49,768 bases of DNA from assembly GCA_017449495.1 (NCBI GenBank), contig JAFTFO010000007.1:1-49768 (forward strand). Direction: 5' to 3'. Positions 25,626 through 34,222 of the stretch are shown piece after piece. The stretch is from Prevotella sp. Lineage in GTDB: Bacteria; Bacteroidota; Bacteroidia; Bacteroidales; Bacteroidaceae. The notes below the pieces were generated by a model that was not told the DNA's origin, did not search any database, and saw nothing but the letters and a program-made list of their open reading frames with translations. The number at the start of each line of letters is the position of its first letter. Position 1 is the stretch's first letter. Position numbers and translations under genes: made by a program.

Positions 25626-26164
25626 AGAAAGAGATAATAATTTCAGGTTTCGGAGGTCAGGGCGTGCTCTCGATGGGTAAGATTCTGGCCTATTCAGGAC
25701 TGATGGAGGACAAGGAAGTGACTTGGATGCCGGCTTATGGTCCTGAGCAGCGTGGTGGTACGGCCAACGTGACGGTGATTGTCAGTGATGAGCGTATCTC
25801 TTCCCCTATCCTTAGCAAGTACGACATCGCCGTGGTGCTGAACCAGCCTTCACTGGAGAAGTTCGAACCGAAGATCAAGCCCGGAGGTATCCTCATCTAC
25901 GACGGCTTCGGCATCATCAACAAGCCTACCCGTAAGGACATCACCGTCTACGAGATTAACGCCATGGATAAGGCTGCCGAGATGAAAAACGGTAAGGTCT
26001 TCAACATGATTGTTCTGGGTGGTCTGCTGAAGGTGGCCCCCGTAGTCAGTGACAAGGGTGTGGAGAAGGCGCTGAAGAAGACACTCCCTGAGCGTCATCA
26101 CGACTTGATTCCTTTGAATATGGAGGCACTGAAGGAAGGTGCCAAGATCATAGAGCAAGTATAA
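25622..26164 (+). CDS. korC: 2-oxoacid:ferredoxin oxidoreductase, gamma subunit
   Basis: The 180-residue gamma domain begins KKEIIISGFGGQGVLSMGKI and has PAYGPEQRGGTANVTV and NMIVLGGLLKV, all normal for the family. It completes the four-gene set. Its stop codon lies inside the left arm of a perfect hairpin shared with the convergent tex gene. Confidence 0.92.
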   Translation: MKKEIIISGFGGQGVLSMGKILAYSGLMEDKEVTWMPAYGPEQRGGTANVTVIVSDERISSPILSKYDIAVVLNQPSLEKFEPKIKPGGILIYDGFGIINKPTRKDITVYEINAMDKAAEMKNGKVFNMIVLGGLLKVAPVVSDKGVEKALKKTLPERHHDLIPLNMEALKEGAKIIEQV

Positions 26165-26200
26165 AGTAAGGCCTTCCCAGTTCGGGAAGGCCTTACTTTA
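26162..26200. terminator. Bidirectional terminator between korC and tex
   Basis: A perfect 17-bp stem (26162-26178 with 26184-26200) surrounds a 5-nt loop. The stems start and end with TAAAG/CTTTA, so both the korC stop (26162-26164) and the tex stop (26198-26200) form its ends. T-rich ends face both directions. Confidence 0.9.
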
Positions 26201-28372
26201 TAATCCTTTCATGGAGAGAGAGATGCGGTTGCGCCTGCGGTCTACCTCGATGACACGTACCTTGATGTGCTGATGGAGTTTGACCACATCGAGCGGATGG
26301 GCGATGCGACGGTCAGCCATCTGTGAGATATGGACGAGGCCGTCTTGATGGACACCGATATCCACGAAGGCACCGAAGTTGGTGATATTGGTGACGATGC
26401 CAGGAAGGATCATCCCCTCTGTAAGGTCATCGATGGAAGCAACGTTCTTGTCGAACTCAAACTCTTCCAGTTGCTCTCGTGGGTCACGTCCAGGCTTCTC
26501 CAGTTCCTTCATGATGTCAGTAAGCGTGGGAATGCCTGTCTCTGCCGTCACGTATTGCTTGATGTCGATAGCCTCACGCTTTTCTTTATTATTAATAAGG
26601 TCTGCGACGGTACAGTTCTGGTCCTTTGCCATCTTCTCTACGATGGCATAGCTCTCAGGGTGGACGGCAGAGTTGTCGAGTGGATTCTTGGCACCAGGGA
26701 TGCGCAGGAATCCTGCACACTGCTGGAAGGCAGATGGCCCCAGTCGTGGTACTTTCTTCAGTTGGGCACGGGAAGTGAAGGCACCATTCTCACGACGATA
26801 GTCTACGATGTTCTTGGCGAGGGTGGGGCCGAGGCCGCTGACATACATCAGCAGGTGCTGCGAGGCGGTATTGAGGTTCACACCTACGCTGTTCACACAA
26901 CTCTCCACCGTCTGGTCAAGTGAGTGCTTGAGTTTCGTCTGGTCTACGTCGTGCTGATATTGTCCGACACCAATGCTCTTGGGATCTATCTTCACCAGTT
27001 CTGCCAAGGGATCCATGAGCCGACGACCAATGGAGACGGCACCGCGAACGGTCACATCCTCGTCAGGAAACTCCTCACGGGCGATCTTCGAAGCCGAATA
27101 GACCGAAGCTCCAGACTCCGAGACGACGAACACCTGCGGCTGGGAGTCTGGTGCTTTCGAACTGGTGTCGATATTGTATTTTCCTGCGAGGACATCCTTG
27201 ATGAATTCGTTGGTCTCGCGACTGGCTGTGCCGTTGCCGATAGAGATAGCTTCCACCTGATATTTCCGAATCAGCTTCAAAATGCTCATGGCAGCCTCCA
27301 TCCGTTTGTTCACAGGAGGGTGGGGGAAGATGGCCTCATGGTGGAGCAGGTTGCCCTGGGCATCGAGGCACACCACCTTACAGCCTGTGCGGAAGCCTGG
27401 GTCGACGCCCATCACCCGTTTCTGTCCGAGTGGTGCGCCTAACAGTAGTTGTCGCAGGTTCTCTGCAAAGACGTGGATGGCCTCTTCGTCGGCTTGCTCC
27501 TTGCTGAGTGCAGCGAACTCCGTCTCGATGGCTGGCTTGAGCAGGCGCTTATAACCGTCTTCAACAGCTTCTGCCACCAGTTTGCCACAGGGCGTGTTCC
27601 CATAGACATAATGACGCTTTAGTCGTTCGACGGCCTCTTCGTCGTCGGGGGTGATACTGATACGGAGGATGCCCTCTGCCTCACCGCGACGCATGGCCAG
27701 CAGACGGTGGGAAGAACAGCGCTTCAGCGGTTCCGACCAGTCGAAGTAGTCGCTGTATTTAGCGGCCTCATCGCTGTCTGCCTTTGCCTTCACCACCTTC
27801 GAGGTGATGATGGCCTGACGGGCAAAGGCGTTTCGCAACTGCTGACGGCTGCGCTCGTCTTCACTGACGGTCTCGGCAATAATGTCCTGTGCGCCCTTGA
27901 GGGCATCGGTGGAAGTGGCGATGGCATCGCCACATACAAAACGCTCGGCGGCACGCTCAGGATCACGCTCTCGTTGTTGAAGCAGAATCATGGCCAGCGG
28001 CTCCAGTCCCTGTTCTCTGGCTACCTGGGCTCTCGTCCGTCGTTTGGGCTTGTAGGGCAGATAGATATCCTCCAGTTCCGTCGCATCCCAGCAGGCGTCG
28101 ATACGCTGCTGCAACTCGGGCGTCATCTTTTCGAGGTCGGTGATGGTCTTCGTGACCGTCTCTTTACGCTTTTCTATTTCTTTCAGTCTGTCATAGCGGT
28201 CGCTGATGGCAGCTATCTGTACCTCGTCGAGACCTCCCGTACGCTCCTTTCTGTAACGTGAGATAAAGGGAATGGTACAGCCTTCCTCGAGGAGTGACAG
28301 CGTGTTGGCTACGGCCCGCTCCTGAAGGTTTAGGGCGTTGGCGATGAGCTTAGCAAAGATGTTCTTTTCCAT
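26198..28372 (-). CDS. tex: RNA-binding transcription accessory protein Tex
   Basis: The 724-residue protein shows the Tex order: N-terminal helical region, YqgF-like RNase H fold (MGVDPGFRTGCKVVCLDAQGN, in parts), helix-hairpin-helix repeats (VGVNLNTASQHLLMYVSGLG) and a C-terminal S1 RNA-binding domain (GMILPGIVTNITNFGAFVDIG). It is a conserved nucleic-acid-binding factor in transcription. MEKNIFAKLI at 28372 is preferred; an in-frame extension to 28540 crosses two promoter boxes and the upstream divergent gene. Confidence 0.93.
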   Translation of the reverse strand: MEKNIFAKLIANALNLQERAVANTLSLLEEGCTIPFISRYRKERTGGLDEVQIAAISDRYDRLKEIEKRKETVTKTITDLEKMTPELQQRIDACWDATELEDIYLPYKPKRRTRAQVAREQGLEPLAMILLQQRERDPERAAERFVCGDAIATSTDALKGAQDIIAETVSEDERSRQQLRNAFARQAIITSKVVKAKADSDEAAKYSDYFDWSEPLKRCSSHRLLAMRRGEAEGILRISITPDDEEAVERLKRHYVYGNTPCGKLVAEAVEDGYKRLLKPAIETEFAALSKEQADEEAIHVFAENLRQLLLGAPLGQKRVMGVDPGFRTGCKVVCLDAQGNLLHHEAIFPHPPVNKRMEAAMSILKLIRKYQVEAISIGNGTASRETNEFIKDVLAGKYNIDTSSKAPDSQPQVFVVSESGASVYSASKIAREEFPDEDVTVRGAVSIGRRLMDPLAELVKIDPKSIGVGQYQHDVDQTKLKHSLDQTVESCVNSVGVNLNTASQHLLMYVSGLGPTLAKNIVDYRRENGAFTSRAQLKKVPRLGPSAFQQCAGFLRIPGAKNPLDNSAVHPESYAIVEKMAKDQNCTVADLINNKEKREAIDIKQYVTAETGIPTLTDIMKELEKPGRDPREQLEEFEFDKNVASIDDLTEGMILPGIVTNITNFGAFVDIGVHQDGLVHISQMADRRIAHPLDVVKLHQHIKVRVIEVDRRRNRISLSMKGL

Positions 28373-28403
28373 GTGCGATAGGATAAAATCGTTAATTTGT
28401 GTG

Positions 28404-28441
28404 CAAAAATAACAATAATCCGTGAGAATTGTGTAATTTTG
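28404..28441. promoter_or_regulatory. Divergent promoters of tex and the LolA-like gene
   Basis: On the minus strand TATTTTTG (28404-28411) is 32 bp before tex. On the plus strand TAATTTTG (28434-28441) is 22 bp before the ATG at 28464. Confidence 0.6.
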
Positions 28442-28463
28442 CACCTCGAAAGTGAAAAAAAGA

Positions 28464-29090
28464 ATGAGAATAAGGATTGTTTTGGTACTGATGGCGCTGT
28501 TGACGGCCCTCTGTTCTGTGCAGGCGGAGGAGACGCCCAATGCCCGTCAGGCCCGTCGTATCTTCAATAATGCCTACCAGCAGGTGTTCGGAGAGCAGGG
28601 AGCCACCTTGCACTACGACGTGAATATCATCGGCATCTATAAGACCGACGGCACCATCTGGTATAAGGGTAAGAAGAGTAAGTTCGAAGATGCGAAGATG
28701 AACTCTTGGAACGACGGCTCGACAGTCTATACCATCAAGAAGAAAAAGCGCAAGAAGGAGGTAGAGGTCTATCATGCGAACAACAACAAGTCGGACAAGT
28801 ATTCCTCGAAGTTCAAGTTCGAGCCCGACAATTTCGACTATAGCATCTCTGAAGACAGCCAGGGGCTGATGCTGACGCTGAAGGCCAAGAAGGGTGCGAA
28901 AGGTATCAAGGAGGTTCATGCCTTGGTGGAGCGCAAGACTTATCACCCTATCAGTGTCCGTATTAAAATAGCCTTCGTCTGGACGACCATCAAGATATCT
29001 CATTTCCGCTCTGGTGGCATTACAGACGAGATGCTCCGTTTCCCCAAGGAAAAGTTTAAGGACTATGAGTTTGTCGATAAGCGCAACTGA
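28464..29090 (+). CDS. Exported LolA-like protein
   Basis: This protein has 208 residues from the ATG at 28464; a GTG at 28452 would add four. A signal peptide (MRIRIVLVLMALLTALCSVQA) precedes a domain with a beta-sheet pattern like LolA/LolB carriers: LHYDVNIIGIYKTDGTIWYKG, then STVYTIKKKKRKKEV. Such periplasmic proteins bind lipids or lipoproteins. Sequence similarity to true LolA is weak, so the function is left open. An ABC-F gene follows after 37 bp. Confidence 0.65.
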   Translation: MRIRIVLVLMALLTALCSVQAEETPNARQARRIFNNAYQQVFGEQGATLHYDVNIIGIYKTDGTIWYKGKKSKFEDAKMNSWNDGSTVYTIKKKKRKKEVEVYHANNNKSDKYSSKFKFEPDNFDYSISEDSQGLMLTLKAKKGAKGIKEVHALVERKTYHPISVRIKIAFVWTTIKISHFRSGGITDEMLRFPKEKFKDYEFVDKRN

Positions 29091-29127
29091 GAAAAGGTAA
29101 ATCGTAAATCCGAAAATCGTCAAGAGT

Positions 29128-31125
29128 GTGATTTCTGTTGAAGGACTGACAGTAGAGTTTGGTGTAAAGCCGTTATTCGCTGATGCAAGTTTTGTCATCA
29201 ACGACCGCGACCGTATTGCTCTTGTGGGAAAGAACGGCGCCGGCAAGTCGACGATGCTGAAGATCCTCTGCGGACAGCAGAAGCCAACGGCAGGAAACGT
29301 CAGCGTTCCTACCGACTGTCGTATCGGCTATCTGCCTCAGGTGATGATCCTGCAGGATGATACGACCGTCCGTGAGGAGGCTCAGAAAGCCTTTGCAGAC
29401 ATCACGAGGATGAAGGAACGCCTCGATAAGATGAATCAAGAACTGGCTGAGCGGACTGACTATGAGAGTGAGGGCTATCTCGCGTTGATAGAGAGATACA
29501 CCACCGAACACGAGCGCTATCTGATGATGGGGGCAGAGAGTCGGGAGGCAGAGCTTGAAAGGACACTCGTGGGACTCGGATTCCTGCGCTCGGACTTCGA
29601 ACGCCCCACCTCGGAGTTCTCTGGGGGTTGGCGTATGCGTATCGAACTGGCAAAGATCCTTCTGCAGAAGCCCGACGTGCTGCTGCTCGACGAGCCTACG
29701 AACCACCTCGATATCGAGTCGATACAATGGCTGGAGCAGTTCCTGGCGCAGTCGGCGAGTGCTGTTGTCCTGGTGAGTCACGACCGTGCATTTATAAATA
29801 ATGTGTCAAACCGAACGCTGGAGATCTCCTGCGGACGGGTCATCGACTATAAGGTGAAATACAATGAGTACGTCGTACTCCGCAAGGAACGGCGTGAGCA
29901 ACAGCTGCGAGCCTACGAGAACCAGCAGAAGGAGATAGCCGATATGAAGGCGTTCATCGAGCGCTTCCGCTATCAGGCCACGAAGGCTGTGCAGGTGCAG
30001 CAGAAGATCAAACAGTTGGAGAAGATCGTGCCCATCGAGATCGACGAGGTGGACAACTCGGCCATGCACCTGAAGTTCCCGCCCTGTCTGCGCTCTGGCG
30101 ACTATCCTGTCATCTGCGACGATGTCCGCAAAGACTATGGTGCCCACACGGTTTTCGACCATGTGACACTTACCATCAAGCGAGGTGAGAAGGTGGCCTT
30201 CGTAGGTAAGAACGGCGAGGGCAAGTCGACGCTCGTGAAGTGTATCATGGGCGAGATCCCCTTTACGGGCGAGTTGAAAATCGGCCATAATATCCAGATT
30301 GGCTATTTCGCCCAGAATCAGGCGCAGTTGCTCGACGAGTCGTTGACCGTCTTCCAGACCATCGACTACGTCGCTAAGGGCGATATCCGCCTGCGCATCA
30401 ACGATATACTGGGCGCTTTCATGTTTGGCGGCGAGGAGAGTGATAAGAAGGTGAAGGTGCTCAGCGGCGGCGAACGCAGCCGTCTGGCCATGATCCGTCT
30501 GCTCTTGGAGCCCGTGAACCTGCTGATCCTCGACGAGCCCACGAACCACCTCGACATGCCTTCGAAGGATGTGCTGAAGGAGGCCATCCGCGCCTTCGAC
30601 GGGACAGCCATCATCGTGAGCCATGATCGTGAGTTCTTGGACGGCCTCGTCACGAAGGTCTTTGAGTTCGGAGGTGGACGAGTCAGGGAGCACATCGGCG
30701 GAATATATGACTTTTTGCGGGAGAAACAAATCAGTGAACTGAGTGAATTGGGTAAGCAAAGTAAGAGTTTAGCCAATGTAAACTCACAGTTTACCGAGAC
30801 TAAACTGTCAGTTTCCCCTAAGCAAACTGTCAGTTCCCAGCAAGGAAACGCTCAGGAAGCACTCTCCAAAACCCTCAGTTATGCCGAGCATAAGGAGCAG
30901 CAGAAGCGTATTAAACGTGGCGAGAAGGCCGTGAAAGAGTCGGAGGCGAAGATCGAAAAGATGGAGAACCGCCTGAAGGAACTCGACGAGCTGCTGATGG
31001 TGCCTGAGAACGCCTCGGACATGGAGCTGGTGACAGAGTACACCTCGACCAAGCGCAGCCTCGACGAAGAGGTGGAGCGCTGGGAGAAATTGAGTGAGGA
31101 ATTAGAAACACTTTTAAATAAATGA
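29128..31125 (+). CDS. ABC-F family ATP-binding protein
   Basis: The 665-residue protein has two ABC domains and no membrane segments. Domain 1: GKNGAGKST, signature FSGGWRMRIELAK, LLLDEPTNHLD. Domain 2: GKNGEGKST, LSGGERSRLAMIR, LILDEPTNHLD. ABC-F proteins act on the ribosome (translation factor or antibiotic protection). The start is GTG, as MISVEGLTVEFG is the expected beginning. A linker after domain 2 (about residues 540-575) is low-complexity and derived from AAACTGTCAGTT repeats. A coiled-coil C-terminal domain follows. The next gene starts 1 bp after its stop. Confidence 0.92.
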   Translation: MISVEGLTVEFGVKPLFADASFVINDRDRIALVGKNGAGKSTMLKILCGQQKPTAGNVSVPTDCRIGYLPQVMILQDDTTVREEAQKAFADITRMKERLDKMNQELAERTDYESEGYLALIERYTTEHERYLMMGAESREAELERTLVGLGFLRSDFERPTSEFSGGWRMRIELAKILLQKPDVLLLDEPTNHLDIESIQWLEQFLAQSASAVVLVSHDRAFINNVSNRTLEISCGRVIDYKVKYNEYVVLRKERREQQLRAYENQQKEIADMKAFIERFRYQATKAVQVQQKIKQLEKIVPIEIDEVDNSAMHLKFPPCLRSGDYPVICDDVRKDYGAHTVFDHVTLTIKRGEKVAFVGKNGEGKSTLVKCIMGEIPFTGELKIGHNIQIGYFAQNQAQLLDESLTVFQTIDYVAKGDIRLRINDILGAFMFGGEESDKKVKVLSGGERSRLAMIRLLLEPVNLLILDEPTNHLDMPSKDVLKEAIRAFDGTAIIVSHDREFLDGLVTKVFEFGGGRVREHIGGIYDFLREKQISELSELGKQSKSLANVNSQFTETKLSVSPKQTVSSQQGNAQEALSKTLSYAEHKEQQKRIKRGEKAVKESEAKIEKMENRLKELDELLMVPENASDMELVTEYTSTKRSLDEEVERWEKLSEELETLLNK

Positions 31126-31126
31126 T

Positions 31127-33160
31127 ATGAAAAGAATCGTAACAATGATGGCAATGGCATCAATTTCCCTGATGACAATGGCTCAGGACGGACTGCGCTC
31201 CGGACTGGATGTGACGGACTTCAACCAGACGGTCCGCCCTGGTGATGATTTCTATGAGTACGCCTGTGGTGGATGGATGAAGAAGAATCCTCTGCCGGCA
31301 GCCTATTCCCGCTATGGCAGTTTCGACCGTTTGCAGGAAGAGAACGACAAACGGGTGAACGGCATCCTGAAGGAACTTCTGGAGAATACTTACGAGAAAG
31401 GCACGCTGGAACAGAAACTCAGCGACCTCTACAAGCTGGCGATGGACTCTGTCCGCAGGAATCAGGAGGGTGTGGCTCCCCTGATGCCGCTGATCAAGCG
31501 CTTGGAGGCTGCCAAGACCAATGCGCAGTTGCAGACTATCCAGCTGGAACTGGCCCCCTATGGAGAGGAAGAGTTCTTCTTCTGTGGCTTCGGTGCTGAC
31601 GAGAAGAACGCTACGCAGAATATCCTGACCGTATATCAGGGTGGTCTCTCGATGGGACAGAAGGAGTATTATCTCGATAACGATAAGGCGACGGCCGATA
31701 TCCGTGAGGCCTTCAAGAAGCACGTTGTCAAGATGTTCCAGCTCTTCGGCTTCAGCAAAGGTGCTGCCACGAAGAAGATGCAGAACATTATGAAGGTGGA
31801 GACGGCTCTGGCCAAGGTGTCGAAGTCTCGTACGGAACTCCGTGACCCAGAGGCCAACTACAATAAGATGACGCTGCAGGAGTTTGAGTCGAAATATCCC
31901 AACCTCCCGCTGGTAAAGGTGATGAACGCCCAGGGCGTCGATACGAAGTACCTGCAGGAGATGGTTGTCGGACAGCCTGCCTTCTTGGAGGGCGCCAACG
32001 CATTAGTGGCTGGTATCAAACCTGCTGAGTATCGCGATGTGATGGAGTGGGGCTTTATCTCTGGCGCAGCCAACTACCTGAGCGACGCTACAGTCGCAGA
32101 GAGCTTCGACTTCAATGGCCGTGTCCGTTCTGGCCGTAAGGAGAATCATCCCCTCTGGAAGCGCAGCACGGCTCAGGTGGAGCGTGTGATGGGTGAGGCG
32201 CTGGGTAAGATCTACTCGGAGAAATACTTCCCTGAGGCCTCTAAGCAGCGTATGATTGCGCTGATCAAGAACCTCCAGATTGCCCTTGGCGAGCGTATTG
32301 CCGCCCAGGACTGGATGGACGATTCAACGAAGGTGAACGCCCTGCTGAAGCTTAATACCTTCTATGTGAAGGTGGGCTATCCTGACAAGTGGACGGACCT
32401 CTCGAAGCTTCAGATCGATCCTGCCAAATCTTATTACGAAAACATACAGGAGTGCGCCAAGTTCTGGAACGCCTGGAGGATCGATCATACCGTTGGCAAA
32501 CCCGTTGACCGTGACGACTGGTACATGACACCACAGACTGTCAATGCCTACTATAACCCCACGACCAACGAGATTTGTTTCCCCGCAGGCATCCTGCAGT
32601 ACCCATTCTTCGACATGAGTGCCGACGATGCCTTTAACTACGGGGCTATCGGCGTGGTGATCGGCCATGAGATGACCCACGGTTTCGATGATCAGGGTCG
32701 TCGCTTCGACAAGGATGGAAACATGCATGACTGGTGGAAGGAAGAAGACGGAAAGAACTTTACAGCTCGTACAGATAAGTATGCTGATTTCTTCTCTGCT
32801 ATCGACGTGTTGCCCGACCTGAAGGGTAACGGCCGTCTCACCTTAGGAGAGAATCTGGCAGATCACGGTGGTCTGCAGGTGGCCTATGCCGCTTATAAGA
32901 ATGCAACGAAGCGTGCACCGCTTGGTGAGAAGGACGGTCTGACTGCCGACCAGCGCTTCTTCCATGCCTATGCTGGTGTCTGGGCTGGTAATATCACAGA
33001 GGAGGAAATCCGGAATCGTACGAAGAGCGACCCCCACTCATTGGGTCGTTGGCGTGTCAACGGGGCACTTCCGCATATCAATGCCTGGTACGAAGCCTTT
33101 GGCGTCAAGGAAGGCGATAAGATGTTTATTCCTGAGTCAGAACGTCTCCAATTGTGGTAA
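31127..33160 (+). CDS. M13-family (neprilysin/PepO-like) metallopeptidase
   Basis: The 677-residue exported zinc peptidase has a signal peptide ending around TMAQ (residue 20). The zinc motif is VVIGHEMTHGFDDQG (HExxH). The third ligand region is ENLADHGG. The M13-typical NAYYNPTTNEICFPAGILQ, in parts, precedes the active site. The C-terminus ends ERLQLW, similar to the usual CxVW. It degrades peptides in the periplasm or at the surface. It follows the ABC-F gene by 1 bp and ends before a strong terminator. Confidence 0.93.
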   Translation: MKRIVTMMAMASISLMTMAQDGLRSGLDVTDFNQTVRPGDDFYEYACGGWMKKNPLPAAYSRYGSFDRLQEENDKRVNGILKELLENTYEKGTLEQKLSDLYKLAMDSVRRNQEGVAPLMPLIKRLEAAKTNAQLQTIQLELAPYGEEEFFFCGFGADEKNATQNILTVYQGGLSMGQKEYYLDNDKATADIREAFKKHVVKMFQLFGFSKGAATKKMQNIMKVETALAKVSKSRTELRDPEANYNKMTLQEFESKYPNLPLVKVMNAQGVDTKYLQEMVVGQPAFLEGANALVAGIKPAEYRDVMEWGFISGAANYLSDATVAESFDFNGRVRSGRKENHPLWKRSTAQVERVMGEALGKIYSEKYFPEASKQRMIALIKNLQIALGERIAAQDWMDDSTKVNALLKLNTFYVKVGYPDKWTDLSKLQIDPAKSYYENIQECAKFWNAWRIDHTVGKPVDRDDWYMTPQTVNAYYNPTTNEICFPAGILQYPFFDMSADDAFNYGAIGVVIGHEMTHGFDDQGRRFDKDGNMHDWWKEEDGKNFTARTDKYADFFSAIDVLPDLKGNGRLTLGENLADHGGLQVAYAAYKNATKRAPLGEKDGLTADQRFFHAYAGVWAGNITEEEIRNRTKSDPHSLGRWRVNGALPHINAWYEAFGVKEGDKMFIPESERLQLW

Positions 33161-33185
33161 AAAATAGTCTTTTTTGCATAAAATG

Positions 33186-33219
33186 CCGTCGTAAATATAA
33201 ATTTACGGCGGTTTTTTTT
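33186..33219 (+). terminator. Rho-independent terminator after the M13 peptidase
   Basis: CCGTCGTAAAT (33186-33196) pairs with ATTTACGGCGG (33201-33211) with one G-T pair. Eight T residues follow. Confidence 0.9.
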
Positions 33220-33247
33220 GTGAGTTAAGTATTTTTTGCTATCTTTG
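33217..33247 (+). promoter_or_regulatory. Promoter of the kinase/AAA/FHA/phosphatase cluster
   Basis: TTTG at 33217-33220 and TATCTTTG at 33240-33247 are 19 bp apart, an ideal Bacteroidetes promoter, 31 bp before the first ATG. It starts inside the T tract of the preceding terminator. Confidence 0.8.
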
Positions 33248-33278
33248 CACCTAACTTAAGTTAAAAAGCCAATTTGAT

Positions 33279-34217
33279 ATGGACGAAGATATTACACTAC
33301 ATCCAGAAAAGAATAGTGAGGAAGTGCTTGAGAGACAGCATGAGGAAATCAGTCTGACTCATGATGCTGAAACCGATGGTGAGCAGCAGATGCAGATGCA
33401 AAGTGCCGTCGGCGTGAAGTGCCCCCACTGCGGAACAATCAATGATCCTGAGGCGGTCTATTGTGCATCATGTGGACAGCCTATCGGCAAGATGGCCTGT
33501 CCTAACTGTGGGGCGGAACTGGACCCCGATGCTGACTTCTGTGAGTCGTGTCGCAGATATGTCAGGATGGACGTCTGTTCTTTCTGCGGAGCTGGACTGT
33601 CCAGCAACGACGCCTTTTGTCCTGAGTGCGGTAGCCCCAGGGGTGGCATTGTCTGTCCGGTATGTCATACATTGAACGACTTCTCATTCTGCAAACAGTG
33701 TGGGACAGCCCTGACGGAGGAGGCTCGGCAGCTGCTCGAAAGAGTCCACGAGATGCCCGAGTTCAAGGAGCTGCAGAGGTTGGCTACCGGTCTTCAGCAG
33801 TTGGAACAGTCTATCCCTTACTCCTCAGAGCGTGACCTGCTCAAGGACCAGCGGAACATCAAACTGCGTGAACGGGTTCTCACCTTGTTGGCAGAAGACC
33901 GCGGTATTGCTCATCCGGTGATTCCTGATGCAGAGAACAAACGGTTGAGCAAGGAGGAGTATGATGCCAAGAAGAAGGAACGCCTCGAACAGATCGCTGC
34001 CATCCTGGATAAGTTGGTGCAGGCTCCGCAGCCGAAACCGGCCCAGGTGCGCAACTATGCGATGGCCTGTCGGCCTCAAGGTGTCAGACTGGCATGGGAG
34101 TGTAATTTCAAGCACGCCCTCCACTCCAGTCCCTGTGGCTGTGCCAAACCACAGTTAGGTGGCAAGTGGGTTATTCTTGGCAAAGACGTAAGAAAGGAAA
34201 TTAAAGACGATTTGTAA
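33279..34217 (+). CDS. Four-zinc-ribbon protein, first gene of the cluster
   Basis: The 312-residue protein has four CxxC...CxxC zinc ribbons: C48/C51-C62/C65, C74/C77-C88/C91, C100/C103-C114/C117 and C126/C129-C138/C141. An acidic N-terminus (1-45) contains T6 in DITLHPE, similar to motifs in the kinase tail. The middle (about 145-255) is helical and charged. The end has PCGCAKPQLGG and GKWVILGK. No transmembrane segment is visible. It is probably a scaffold or adaptor. The kinase gene follows after 5 bp. Two other proteins of the cluster also start with zinc ribbons of this type, which suggests a shared assembly. Confidence 0.8.
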   Translation: MDEDITLHPEKNSEEVLERQHEEISLTHDAETDGEQQMQMQSAVGVKCPHCGTINDPEAVYCASCGQPIGKMACPNCGAELDPDADFCESCRRYVRMDVCSFCGAGLSSNDAFCPECGSPRGGIVCPVCHTLNDFSFCKQCGTALTEEARQLLERVHEMPEFKELQRLATGLQQLEQSIPYSSERDLLKDQRNIKLRERVLTLLAEDRGIAHPVIPDAENKRLSKEEYDAKKKERLEQIAAILDKLVQAPQPKPAQVRNYAMACRPQGVRLAWECNFKHALHSSPCGCAKPQLGGKWVILGKDVRKEIKDDL

Positions 34218-34222
34218 AAGAT

